Source: Haliotis asinina
Lineage: Eukaryota; Mollusca; Gastropoda; Lepetellida; Haliotidae
Direction: 5' to 3'
Length of the DNA stretch: 64,000 bases
Assembly (NCBI RefSeq): GCF_037392515.1
Contig: NC_090288.1
Coordinates: 13,497,969-13,561,968 of the forward strand
Shown here: piece by piece, positions 34,480-49,400 of the stretch
Numbering within the stretch: the stretch's first letter is position 1
Layout: each line of letters starts with the position of its first letter
Translations under genes and position numbers: made by a program
The notes under the pieces: model-generated
Told to the model about the DNA's origin: nothing
Database searches by the model: none
The model's input: only the letters and a program-made list of their open reading frames with translations

Positions 34480-37400
34480 CTGTAAACCACAACATCACCT
34501 TCATGTACAGCATGTGAGACTACTGTTTACAAGTTCATACAGGCATACAAGGTTAAGTTGAAGTTCAGAGAATGAGAAGCAGCCGGTGCACAGCGTTGAG
34601 CAAACCTGTTTGGTTTGTGCGACGGAGAGCAGATGTAGGCTAGTGCATGTGCAGTGCATGATGATGAAACTGATTCTGTATGCATTGCTCATAAGACTCT
34701 CATGTGCTTCACACATCGCACTACACTTGATCACGGGCAACCTGGGGCCCCCTTCATTCACAATGGTAAGCGCCAGTGGGCAGCACTCATACATGGTAAT
34801 AATGGGTCAATTGTCAGGTCTGTGCTCAACTTGTCCTTGTTTGCCAGTAAGTTACATTTATCCACTTTGCATGGGTATATTAGGATGATATTGCGACACC
34901 TTATTAATATTGCTACTCCCTAAACAGGCGCACAACGGTGATGCAGCTACACTGATGAAGCGTAGACACTGATAATGCTATACCCTTACCCTGAGACGCC
35001 ATATTCTCTGTGATGCCTTGTTCCCTTCAAGGGTCCATGTTGTGTTCTCGGACACTGCCAGACCGGTCCCAGTCAGGTTAATGCTGAAGAGGCCCTACAA
35101 TCACAATCAAATACAATGTTTCTTCATGAGTGTGTCCTCTTCAATCTGGTTGGAAAAAGCCTGTTTTTTTCTGCTAAGTAGAAAGGCATCCAGTTCTACT
35201 GGTATAGGTAGACAGGAACCCAGTTCTACTGGTTTTGGTACACAGGAACAAAGTTCTACATATGTATGTAGACAAAAGCCCAGTTCTACAGGTTTGGCAG
35301 ACAAGAGCCCAGTTCTATTGGTTTAGGTATACAAAAGCCTAGTTCCACTTGTTTAGGTAGACAGGAGCCCAGTTCTACTGGTCAAGGCAGACAGAAGCCC
35401 AGTTCTATTGGTTTAGATGCCTGCTTTGCTGATGATTAGACTTACCTGTGGGCAGGCCTTTGAGCTGTAGCAATCTCCTGCTGTACCATATGGAATGAGC
35501 TTCCCACTGTGGACGTTACTGAAAGTTCCATCAGTCGCTGCAGCATGAAAACATTTGTGTATCATCAGATCTTTGTTCCTTTCTTTCCTCATTAGCCAAA
35601 ATAACCATGAATATAGAAACTCTTCATTTAATTTCTTTGCATTTGTAACAACATTTTTGTGTATAAGAGCTCAAGTAACCAATGAAATTTTCATATGCTC
35701 TTTGCACTCTTGGATTATTTCTAGAATGAGCGAGAACTGTCAAGTTATTGTGTTGAGTTTTCGTTGGAAATAGCTAAACATTGTTTGGAGTAAAGATGAA
35801 CAATATTTAATATTAACATACCAGCATTGAGCATGATATATTAGTTTTCAATATAGAGGCTATATGGTTAACAATATTAGACCATGATATGATGATGCAT
35901 AATGTCATCAGGTGATATCAGGCTGTGATATCATTTGCCTTTAACTTAAAGAAATCAGAGGATGTGATATCACTGTATATATGTCAATGGCAAAGTGGAT
36001 TGCTTCAAATGATTAATTTGGCTTTAATTGAATCTCCAAGACCTTTAAATGTTGCAAACTTTATAAACAATTAATGTAGACTTACGTAATATTTTTAAAG
36101 TGTTTAGGTCTATTCTGACTTTGGAGTAAGTTGTGCTGCCTGCTTGCTTGTATGGTTTCCGTCGGCAACGGGTGCAAACTTGAGGGCGTGTGCCATTGTT
36201 AGGACAAGATGCTGGGTTCCGCAGTCTGACAATCAGAGAAGTGAGTTGCATGTCAGTCAAAACATGTAAATTATATCATAATCAGTCTGGAAATATAAAT
36301 CAGTTATGTAAGTCTCAAACCCACTACTACTTAACAAATCTCAAATTAAAAAGGAGGTCATATTTCACAATGCAATCCTTGCACTCTGGCTATGCTTAGT
36401 TACAGGATTTCCAGGGGTGATGACCATCCAATCAAAATTAGATGTTTGAAATCAACAAGTCAGCATCCGAACATGTAAATTATCAGTTTGAGAGAGCAAA
36501 GCATTCAAAGAAGCATTTCCCAATCTCTCTAGCTTGACAATGAACTTAACTGACACGTTGCAAACATTAACAAAACAGGTCATTACATTGTAAATATTTC
36601 ATAACTCAGTGTGTGACATCATGGTATATAATATAATACTACCAATATAAAATTTGTACTCTGTGTGAAGATTATTTCCTAATAATCTTGAGCCTCATTT
36701 CACAAGGCTCTACTAAGCCCAATCTCTCGTAACTTTTCTTGTAACATTCGTACTTACAATACTGTAACATAAGAAGTATGAATGCAACGAGAAAAGTTAA
36801 AACATCTTAGGCTTACGAGAGTTTTGTGAAATGGAACCCAAATGTCTGAATCAAGCTGATAAATATGCGAAGCTGAATTATATTAATAAAGTCACATCTG
36901 ATTGGCATCTTCAAACACAGTTTACCTGAAGAAGCCGTCTAAGCAAGACTTTCACACACTGACACTGCACAGGAGTAAAAGATGTTATTCAGTTTTATTA
37001 CATGGTCAGTCACCTACCTGTGGTCAAACATCTCTGCATAGTTCTGATGGCGGTCATTTTGAAGTGTCAAATATTCCTGGGGAAGGGACTTCCTCATGTC
37101 CTTACAGTAAATCTGCAACACATGACACCAGGTATAACAGCGTTATAAACTCCCCAACATTTCAACCACATACCTGGTCTGGTAGCTCTCATAAGTTACA
37201 AGACCAGTTAGAAAATTTTGAGTCCAGAATTTTCGGCGTTAAGAAAAATGATAAGAAGGTTAATAAGAGGAGGGAAACTGCTTAATGTTTTCAACTTTTT
37301 TTCAGTCAAGACTTTAGTCATTGTACTCAAAGTCAGATTTGTCAAAGACCATAAGAGGTGCAACTTGTTAAAACTGACAGTCTGGTCACAAAACAGTCGG

Positions 37401-40400
37401 TCCCCAATGGTCGGGCAGGTGATAGTTTGCAACACTGACGTATAACCAACTTGATTACTTCAATTTAAATAATGGGATTTGGTGGTCAAGTTTCATCATA
37501 TACCAACTGGATAAACTAATGTTCATGCCGTTGATCACCCTTCTCAGTAGCCGGACCCGTTATGATCATGTGACGAAAAGATTAAACAATGTATTATGTT
37601 ATTCTTTCATGACTGACAGTTGTATTGTCCTTGAAGATTTAGACATAATTTATAGCCACCAGTTTTGAATATCACGCATGTTTGAGATATTGAAACACTC
37701 AAAAATTTGGCCTCCAAGCAGAGGAATTTATTGCCATTTCTTACAAATTTGATGTAAGGCATTAACATGAATGGTATTTGGGTAGGGTAGAGGTGGGGTA
37801 ACTGGGTGGAAAATTTGGACCCATTCTAGTCCAAGCCTGGTCCATGCTCAATTACTCACAGATCGCTTCTATAGCTGGATTATTGCCGATAATAACTTCA
37901 ATACAAAATCACTCTGAATGTTATCATCTCTGGTTCATCTTGCACCTCATCCTGGTGCATCACTTACTGTGATCAGCTTCCGGTCCACCATCAGCTTATA
38001 CTCCCCATCCACCCGGATAGTAGTGATCTCCTTTAGCTCCTTGCATGATCTAGCATAACCTAGGCAACAAATGATGGATGATGAAGAAGAGGAGAATACA
38101 GATATTATCTATGTCATACTCTTATTAGATGCACAGTGAGTAAGCATAGATTGATAATTATGACCCAATCCTCAATACTGTAAATCATGAAATTAATGCA
38201 TCATGAATTTAATGTGAGTATAAGAGTCTAGTCTAAAATGCAAAATGAATGTGAGCTCTGGAATCTGTGTTGATAAAATGTGACACCCTGAATCTTTCAT
38301 GTTTAGTTTTTTCAAATGTGTTATTTACTAAATAACCTGAATAGAGCTTATTAAACAATGAATGGAAACGAGCTGAAGATGTTTTGATTTTGAAAAAATG
38401 AAAAAAAATGCTGGAAGATCATTGAAAGAATCACAAGTGATTTTTGATAGCAAGTATAAAGTCTTGTAGTGATACAGAAAAAGATATGTTGTGTATCGTA
38501 TCGTTGTTGAAGTCTCACAATACACCAATGTATCATCTCACTGCTTCTTAACACTAACACTGTTAGAGTCAAATTTAATGACAAAACGTAATTTTAAATA
38601 CTATAACTTTCATTACGCTATACTTTTAAACAGATGTTCCTGCTACACCACATTGATGCTTGTTTCAGCAGCATCTTTAGAAGTTGGAAGTCAGATAGAA
38701 CAAGTATATAAAAGGATGACAACTTCTTTAATTCATAATTCAAGAGCACAACACTTTGAATTCACACTTGCAAGAACCTTATCAAATCGTTGTTAATTCA
38801 CACTTGAAAACGACACAAGAACCTGTATCAAAACATTGTGCTCTTAAATGAAAGAAGTTGTCATCCAAATATACTTGTTCCACCATGATGCTGCTGAAGT
38901 GTGAAGTATATCTTACATGGCCCGTTGTAGCAAGCCCTGCTGGATTCGGGGCGGTACAGTCGGACACAACGCCGCTTGGACTTCCGGCGCCCCTTCTTGT
39001 CGACACACTTGATCATCCTCCGCTGCTTCCCATGGCCACAGCGCACAGTACACTGCAGAAAAGACATTTGTTACTGTTTTAAAACTTCCTCCATCCCATG
39101 CCAAGAAGTTAACTGATAAAATTCTGTTTGGGAGAATGAGTTTTATTGTGGTCAAACATGTGAGTTGATTTTACGCTTTTCAACATATGCTTCACATGTT
39201 TTACAAGCTTGAACCTTCTATGAGACAATATCAATTCAGGTTGGACACATGTTTTACATGCTTGAACCTTCTATGAGACAATATCAATTCAGGTTGGACA
39301 CATGTTTTAAACACATGAAACTCCTATGAGACAATATCAATTCAGCAAGGACACAGGTTTTAAACACTTGAATCTCCTATGAGACAATATCTATTCAGCA
39401 AGGACACATGTTTTTTGAGAGAATACAATAATTAATGCATTAATATTTTAACTGTTGGAACAGCAGATCACAAAATCCACTAAAGACTTAGTTCCTGAAT
39501 ACATATTTTTTTTTCAGAAACAAATAATGCCTTTTAAATTGAAAAGAAGCTCCAGTGAGACAGGAGAATCAAAATATGAACCTTTGGCAATCTAAACTTG
39601 CTTCATTTCAGGTTTAGAACTGAGAGTGAGTGAGTGAGTTTAGTTTCATGCTGCACTCGGCAATATTCCAGCTATTTGGCGGTGGTCTGTAAATAATTGA
39701 GTCTGGACCAGACAATCCAGTGATCAACAGCATGAGCATGAATCTGCTCAACTGGGAACCAATGACATGTGTCAACCGATTCAGCAAGCGTGACCACCCA
39801 ATCCTGTTAGTCATCTCTTACGACAAGCATAATTGCCTTTTATGGCATGTATGGGTTGCTGAAGGTCTATTCTACCCTGGACCTTCACGGGTCGGTTTTG
39901 AACTGAAATAAAGGGCTTTGTGGAAGGAACAGTGTGACTGACGGAACATGAACTGCCCATGGTAAATTAACTTCTTATATGAGTGAGTGAGTGAAGGACA
40001 CCAGAAATGAGCTTCCAATATTGTACATATGTGAAAAATTTAACACAGGCCTAGCATGATAAGCAAAAACTTTAACCACTTGGCTACCCTGCAGTTCCAT
40101 GAGCACAATCTCTGTCAAAATAAACTATTCCAGGTTATTCTCTAAGTTTTACACTCACCTGTCCCCATGGGCCGACTCTCCATCTGTAATCAGCATTACA
40201 GTCACCGTAGTTACAGTATCGGACTCGTGTAGGTTTCTCAGTTATTGGACAGCGGTTGGGCACCTGCCCTGGGAGTATCCAGCCCTCCCGGGTGACCGAC
40301 TGACACACCACAGTACGGATCTGCTTCCCCTCACTGCAGGACGATGTGCACTGCAAGAAGCCAGTCATTGATGATAAAACAATGACAGCAATGGCAACAT

Positions 40401-43400
40401 GATGACAGATGATTAAATGACAACAAAAAAAGACCACACTCAGCAGTATTCCAGCTATATGTTGGCCGTGTAAATAATCAAATCTGGAAGAGACAATCCA
40501 GTGATCAACATCATGAGCATTGATTTATGAGATTGGGATATTATGATGTTTCAACCAAAACTTTGATAGATGTGTCCATCAGTTCCCTCTCATTTGTATA
40601 ATGGAAGTCTTGTTCGAATTGATTTCACTCATATGGATCTAGATACAATTCAGTTAATTTGTATGCACCGATTATGTCTTGTTTCCCTAACCCTTTCAAT
40701 CACGTCATGAAGAGGAAAGAAGTACATACAACCCCAGGAGATGTACAATGCAATCTTAGTGCTAAGGTCACCTCCAATACCTTCACATGGACTTACAATA
40801 GTCTTAGCGCTACTAATACTACCTGTCATACAACTACATACAATTCCCAAAAGTTATCACAGCCTTTGACATAAATGCATTTGGCTTAAGCGAGAACAGA
40901 TTTGTTGAGTAACATAAACCTAGAGTTCTTTCCACCATGACACCTTCATGACCTACCTCACTCCACGGCCCCGTGTTCCAGACGAAGGGGCATGGAAACT
41001 CGCTACATCGTCGGCGCACCTTTGGCTTCCTGTCATTGTCACAGAGATGAGAGGACACAGCAGTGCCCAGTCTGTCTGTGCATGTAACTGACCTCTCCTT
41101 CCGTCCGAATCCACATGTTTTGGAGCACTGAGATCAACAAGAGCAAATAAATATCAGCCAAGTGGTAGTTACCACGTTACGGAAAGTGTTATATGCCTGT
41201 CCAATAAATAAGTATTGTGATGCTATGATTGGAACATATGTAAAACCTCAACATGGGTTTTATGTCTGCTCGGTGCAAAACTACTGACTAACTTTCCAAA
41301 CAGGTTAGAAAGCGGTGTCCAAATGTGTGCATGATTCTGAAGAAAAGTAAACAATTGTTTTATTGAACACAAAGACACCACTTATTTTAAGTTGATAACA
41401 TTTCAACTTTGATATTAAGTAAGGGGCAGGGACCAAGAAAACAGTTCATGAAATCCATCATTTCATTTTAATCAGTTTCTGTACTCATTTTTCATGTCAC
41501 ATCATTTTGAATGGTAAAGATGATTGCTATTTCTGGCCTTAGATGATGATACATGATAATGTCGCGTTGAAACAATGCCTTGCAAACCAGGAATTACAAC
41601 TGACCTACAAAGTCTAGTGACATCTCCAATTTTCGGTTAAAATTTTCTTTTTCACCAACGATACAACATAGTTTTGACTGGGCACACTACACGAAATGGC
41701 AGTTATGCTATGCACAGGTAAAATATACTATTACTTTGCCTTTATTCCTGGTATCTTATACCAGGGCATGCATGGACCCCAAGAGACGCTTTAGGTAAAG
41801 GACGACTGTATGTTCTTACCTCAGACCATATTCCCGGCTTCCACTTGAACTTCAAACAAGTCTTCCTGTGACATTTCATGGTGGTTTGCGGCTTGGTTGC
41901 ATTCTGACACTGGTCTGCATCCACGACATCATGTCGACTGATCATACACTTGACCTCCCTTTGCTTGACCCCAACACCACACGACACAGAGCACTGAAAG
42001 ACAGAACATATAGAAACGCTACAGAACCTTATGAAACAGCCACTGTCCACACTGTCACAATGTCTGTTACGACAGACCTTTACTCTTGTACCTGTGAATT
42101 ATGTCATCCCTTTATGTGGAGTACCATTGAGTACCTATGGTTCTGGAGATCATGGGAGACAACTCTGTCAGACTTACATCCCCTCTCTCTTACACAACAG
42201 ATAAACAGGGTAAGCTGTGAGACTGTGTTGTTTGAGAGACTGGTTTGTTTGCGATTGTTTCGTGAGTGGGTTGTATGTGTGAGCACTTTGAGACTGGGCT
42301 GTTTGAGTGATCGGGTGGTTTGAGTGACTGGATTGTTGGAGAGACAGGGTTGTCTGCAAGACTGGGTTGTTTTGGAGACTGGGTTGTTTGGAAGACTGGG
42401 TTGTTTGGGAGACTGGGTTGTGTGAGTGCCTGGGTTGTCTGAGTGACTGAGTTGTTTGGGAGACTGGGTTAACATGAAAATTCCATAAGAGACATGGGAA
42501 ACAATCTATATTATAAAACTGCAATCAATTTCACATTTTCCAAAATAAAACTGAAAAGAAAAAACAAAATCATGATCTAGTTAATGAAACTGCTAAACAG
42601 AAAACTCAATGTCTGCATGTACAGCAGGCTCATCCTCCTCCAATACTGTAGTTTCTGTACATACTTGTATCAAGCACAAGATATTTGGCAATGATGTGTG
42701 TCATGTGAACATTACTGGCACACTGATAGTGAAATTATGGACACTTCTATAAATGCAGTTGCCATGTTATTGCAGCCAGATTTAAATGACACGTTTGAAG
42801 AAGAAGAAGAGTAATGCAAAAGTTCTTGACAATACAAGAACAGTCATAGACGATGACAGCATGACAATGATTAATTTGTTTGTTGCACTCCAGCTTGTAA
42901 GATACTGAATCCAAAACAGACAAACAAGTGATTGATATCATAAGCATGATGATCAGGGTATGATGATGCATGTAACCTGAGGGCCCAGCTGCACAAAGGG
43001 ATCTCAGCGCTATGATGGTCCAACTCCAACACTCTAACATGGACTAAGAACAATTTTAGCGCTACGATGGTCATAACTCCAACACTCTAACATTGACTAA
43101 AAACAATCTTAGCGCTACGATGGTCATAACTCCAACACTCTAACAATGACTAAAAACAATCTTAGCGCTACAATGGTGATAACTCCAACACTCTAACAAT
43201 GACTAAAAACAATCATAGCGCTGCAATTGCTTTGTGTGAGTGGACATAGGCTGTAATTAAGCTCAGGCTGATCCAGAATAAATCTATCTCCAAATCCCTA
43301 CAGTCACAAAACACACAGGAAAATAACAAGTAACACAATCAGCGGCCTTACCCCAAGGCTTTACTGAGGACTAAGCACATGGATGTATAGTCATTATACC

Positions 43401-46400
43401 TTTTAAGGACCAAGTTGAGATAAGTAGACAGTCTAAGGATGCCAGTCTGTTGGAGGAATACTTCTGTTTGTTGGAAATTATCATTCAAACTATTAATTAT
43501 TACCTAAAAGACTTGTATAAGTCTACTCAGACAGCATGAGGGTTCGCACCAGCATCACCTTGCATACACTAAGTTCTCAATAACGAGTATAGATGGTTTG
43601 AAACTATGAACTCCCAAATTCTCAACAAAAATCTAATTTACTCCTGAGAAATTGTTCCCAAAATCAGTGCTCCATTTCCTTCTAAAACAAGATGGCAATA
43701 GGTAAATCTTCCTCCTAATTATGTTAACTCTCGATACTCGAAATTATTTAACCCCAGAACAATTTTCAAACCGTAAATAGTTTACAAACATTAACCAGAA
43801 TGCACCTTGCTAAGTGAGCCTTATATACAACAGGTGGCATTTCAAAGACAAATTGTGGAGTTTTTGTTTAGCATTCCCGACATTGATTGAGAAGGTAATT
43901 GAGGAACTTGAAGGGGCGTCTCCTTTAGTTCTAAGCCTCAGACAGCTTCCGATGGATCTTCTCTTGTGGGGTAATGAAACCAGGTCGTCTAAGGTCATAA
44001 TTCTAGAGAACAAGCTGACTTTCTTAGGTTATTGCCTTCATAGCTTCACATCCTAAAACAGCTTAGGAATGTCTACTGAATCTTCAACATTCGTTAAATT
44101 GCTTTAGGTGTCGTCAGGTTCAGAAAGTTTGGAATTGTTGTGATGAAAGTTGGTTGTTAAAATAATAATAATAATAATAATGATACAAAACGTGTTATCC
44201 ATTTATATCATTATGGAACCAAACGCTTCAAGGCACTTTACAGAAAGAGTCACAAATGCTACTGTGAGTAGGCTGATTTTTACTTCCTTCTTAAAAATGT
44301 AATAAGATATTCAGTTTCTCCGGGTAGATGGTATATCTTCTATTGAAACAATCTTACTGAAGTATCTGTCACCATACATTAGAGTTTGTGATTTGGTCAC
44401 AGTGATGAGAGATACAAATTGTGATCAAAGCGATCAGGCTTGCTTGTAAGGAATGATGTTAGAACAATGTGATGCAAGACCAGGTCCTGTTACATCAAGA
44501 TCTTACACTGACGCTGGATACTGAATGGCAAACAAGACAAGATCTTCATGATATTGTTGCAGTGGCTTTCTGACTTGTTCAGATTGATTCCAGCTAGTGA
44601 GTTAGTGAGTATCTATGGTTTTACAATGCTTTTAGCAATATTCCAGCAATATTCCAGCAGTATCCCAGCAATATCATGGCAGGGTACACCAGAAATGGGC
44701 TCCACACATAGTACCCATGTGGAGAATTGAACTTGGGTTTTCGACGTGATGAGCAAATGCTTTAACCACTACCCCGCCCAACCATTCTAGTTCCTACAAA
44801 AGTATATTGTGTACATATTATGACATATTTAGTGTTATTTTAATTAATCAAATTTATGAAAATTATTCATGTAATATTAGGCATTGGTAAAAAGAACTAC
44901 AAAAACTAATGCAACTTATTTTAATTTCGTTGACAAAATGTTTAAACTCTGATTAACAATGAACACAACGGTCATGGCAACAAATCAGTTTAAGTCTGTT
45001 TGCAGTGAAAACAGAAAAGTAAACCAAATAAAATAAAGTGAAATTATGATTGTGAATCATCATAATTTGACCTTGCCAACTGAAAGTTTAAGTCCCAGAA
45101 TTTCATTTTACCTTAGGATAAAAGTTATTTAACAAAGGATCCCTGATTCAAATCATTTCTATTGGTTTGTATTACAAGGGAGTAAGCACAGTAGCTGGAA
45201 CAGTGAAACAAATGCACATGCAGTATGTGATGAGTGTTAACTTAGTCCAACCCTTCTTGTTATTGGTGTTTCATTTAATGTGCATACCCCCTTGAAATAC
45301 AAACAAATAAAGTGATTTGAAACTATGATCGTTTGTTAAACAACTTTTATCCAAAGCTGAATACAATTCTGAGATTTAAATGTTCCACTGGTAAGCAAAA
45401 ATTATGAGGATTTGCAATCTAAATTTCACAATATTCAATTTAATTTTTTTTGTTTTAAGTGAAATTCATCGGTACATTTTCACTGCCCACAGACTATATA
45501 CACATTGTATGGCAACCGTCACTGAAGCTCTGCAATCTTTCCATCAATATTCTCCTACATATGTCAAGTTTCTTACATATCTCTGCATCAGCATATCTGA
45601 TTGGCTATTTTAGTCCAGCATCGTGATCGGTTCCATCTGCAGAGTGATATTTGTATATCCCCTTCCATGCTTTTATATTTCTATATACAAAAGAGCTTTA
45701 TTTGATGCCTGTTCTCTCTGTCCTGCTGTTTAGATAAGCCTCCCACTTCAGTAGCAGACAAATTCCGGCCTGTGCCTTATTTTGTAATACAGCCAAAGGT
45801 TGATCTGCCCCATTCCGTTCATTCCCCCAGCAGACAGCACGGGTACAGATCTGTAGAAATACACTTTTTCTTCTAATATTGGGTAATTCCTAGATGAAAT
45901 TTGGGAAAATACCATTTTCCTGACCACTTATTGACAACACAGTTTTGTCAGATCAACCACAACGAAAAACTTAACAAGACTAATTATTCTCACTCGAAGT
46001 ACTTAAACATACATTTTACATGACATTGATTCTAACTCTACCTAAATGTTTGGAATATTGTCATATTTCTTTGTTTGTTGTTTCAACCAATCAGAGCTCA
46101 GACTTAATCATAATATAAAGTATATTAGTTTTTTACTTGTCTCAAGTGTACCCATCTTGGATGAACTGAAAACAACTTTTAAAAAATACATAAGTAACTA
46201 AAACAGCTGATATCTTTCAAATATGTATTGATAAAACTGTATGGAGTTTTAAGACACTGCTAATCCTTAACAAAGACTTCTCAAAAGTAAGTACCACATG
46301 TAAGAGTGAGTGAGTGAGTGAGTTTAGTTTTACGCCTCACTCAGCAATATTCCAGCTATATGGCAGCGGTCTGTAAATCAGACAATCCAGTGATCAACAA

Positions 46401-49400
46401 CATGAGCATCGATCTGCGCAATTGGATGACATGTGTCAACCATGTCAGCGAGCCTGACCACCCGATCCCGTTAGTCAGCTCTTATGACAAGCATAGTCAC
46501 CTTTTATGGCAAGCATGATTTGCTGAAGGCCTATTCTACCCTGGGACCTTCACGGGTCACCACATGTAAGACAAAAGCAAACAAACACTTAGTATTTAAT
46601 TTGTACATGTATTAGCAATCATGTTCACTACTTATTTGCAAACAATCTAAAGAACTTCATTCCACATTAATCCCTACCAAGTATACACAGACATTAACTG
46701 TAAAAACAGGGAAATGCAAAATAATAAACTCTGGGAATAACATCACATGGAACTTTTTAATTGTATTTGAAAGAAATTGTCGCAAGCCTGCAGATAAATT
46801 TACAGATTAAACTTTTAAAGGAAATTTAAAAGAAAATGTGTTTCATTTAATTACATTTCAACCAAAATAAAAGGATTGAAATCATGATAAATTTGTGCTG
46901 AGTGTGAGATGCACTGCTCTAGAGCAGTAAGCTTGTCTTCCTCACACCTGTTCCATGTCGACACCTAGAAAACCAGAACAGACCAATGTCTGGAATGCCA
47001 GGATCTGACGGCATAGATTGACGCACAACCACAAACAAAAATAGAAATGCTTAGCTTTGAAGAAAATCAATTTGACTTTTCATGCAATTCACTGAAAATA
47101 TATGTTCTTGTATTCAAAAAGTAACAATAGCTGCAGATGTACTGCAAAACAAAGGCAGAAAACAGAAAGTGTAATCCTTTTGGGGTTTGCAGTCATTGAT
47201 GATTGTTTCCCAGCTTAACAACACTTGGTGTATACTATACATTTCGTCAAATTAAATCTGCACTAAATCTTTCAAATCAGTCCTGCATCAAATCCTTCTG
47301 ACCTAAGTCAACCCTGCATCAAACCTTAACAACCTCAGTCAATCCTGCATCACACCTTAACAACCTCAGTCAATCCTGCATCAAACCTTAGTAACCTCAG
47401 TCAATCCTGAATCAAACTCTAGTAACCTCAGTCAATCCTGCATCACTCCTTAGTAACCTCAGTCAATCCTAAATCACACCTTAGTAACCTCAGTCAATCC
47501 TCAATCAAACATTTGTAACCCCAGTCAATCCTAAATCAATAAAATACTGAATTAAAGAAAGAAAACAAACATGATCCATGATCGGCATCACACCTTAGTA
47601 ACCTCAGTCAATCCTGCATCAAACCTTAACAACCTCAGTCAATCCTGCATCAAACCTTAGTAACCTCAGTCAATCCTGAATCAAACTCTAGTAACCTCAG
47701 TCAATCCTGCATCACTCCTTAGTAACCTCAGTCAATCCTAAATCACACCTTAGTAACCTCAGTCAATCCTCAATCAAACATTTGTAACCCCAGTCAATCC
47801 TAAATCAATAAAATACTGAATTAAAGAAAGAAAACAAACATGATCCATGATCGGCTAACACTGATTTAAATATTTTCTGACCTGGTTCAACTCTATGCAA
47901 CTACTTTGGATAGAGACTAATGATGGTTCGGAGATGATGGGCCAAAACATGTATTTCTCATTAACATCTCTTCTTCGTAGTTGAAGTGAGACAAGAAGAT
48001 GATTGGATCTTACTTTCTCCTGCACAGGGTCATTACGAACATGTCTGCAACCTTAATAACAACCATACAGGCAGTGTACAGGTTATGTCACCAGAAAGTT
48101 AGCCAATAGTTTTGTTGTGTATGTGAGCCCTACACAATGTATTCTGTCTATGACGGAACCACATGTTTGTACATGTCTTTAAAGGCAGAAAGTCACACAA
48201 TTTTGACTATAATTTGGGTTATACCATACATATTAGGGCATATGCACTCATTTCAGCCTCCTATTGATGAAGTATATGCAATATTATCCCTTACAACTTG
48301 CCTGATATTGATAATTGAAACTTTAAGGCGAACAGCTTCCAAATGGGGAACACTTATGGAACATACATTGAATGTTAACAATTGCTCTGAACATCGAAAA
48401 CTGTTGCACACAGTGTTACTGGTGTTTGCCTTGTCGTTAGCATGATATTTGTATAGAGTGCTCTCAGGGACATAACTCTCTGGGGTTCGCTTAAAATAAT
48501 GTTCTTCCAGTGGAGGGCACAAGAGTTGATTTGATGCAACGTTGCATTAAGTCATTCTAACTTTTTAATTTAATATTGTAATCAAAATACATGATTTTGG
48601 GGGGAATAAATACTATGGTAGCTTCGCTGAGGTCTGACAGTTAGTATTATTGACAGAAATGCATTACGTTTTCTTGAAGATATAGGTGATGTGGCATTAT
48701 GCTTTAACCCAAACAGTTGCACATTCAGTCTGATTTTGCACACGATCTTTGTAACTCTGTACTTAACAACCTGATAAAGAGTTCTGTGAAGACTCTCGTG
48801 AATACAGATATTGCAAGACTGGATTCTCGTTTGACATTGCACTCTGGTGGCCTTGAAATTATCTTCCAACACAAACTGAATATGAAAGCTGCCAGTGGCA
48901 GTGATTAATGGTGGCAATCTAGGGACTTTCTTTATTCATTGATGTCCTTCTAATGACTGCAGATATATTTAGTGCACTCTCAAGCCAGGTGGAACCTTCC
49001 ATATAACTTGATGCTTGCCAACCTAGTGATGCAGACATTGGGTAGAAATGTTGGTATATGCTGGATTGTCATATTCTGGTAATATCGCAATGATCTATGA
49101 GGGGTTGTTTGTTTGTTCTTTAATGCTGCATTCATCAATATTTCATCTACAAGATGCTGGTCTGTAAATATTGAGACCTGAGACTGATGTCAGGAACACT
49201 GATCAATGCATCAACAAAGTCTGACCCCCTAATGCCATAAGTCATCAAATATGGGTTCATGAAAATCAATTTCAACCCAGATTTTCAAGGATCTACAGAC
49301 ACAGACACAGACACAGAATATGTATAGGAAAATCTGAAAAATGACACTAACCAATTTTCTTTCATGAACCAATCATCAACTGTGAGATTTCAACCAATTC

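Noticed and set aside
43814-44056. 80-codon plus-strand open frame (LIEKVIEELEG, LPMDLLLWGNETRSS)
   Set aside because: Protein-like in parts, but no splice signals, family match or context in the intron of the minus-strand gene; too weak to call.
45740-45860. Additional thrombospondin exon in the 7.47-kb intron
   Set aside because: The cysteine spacing and WxxGxW pattern are absent, and the flanking thrombospondin exons already join in correct phase and structure.
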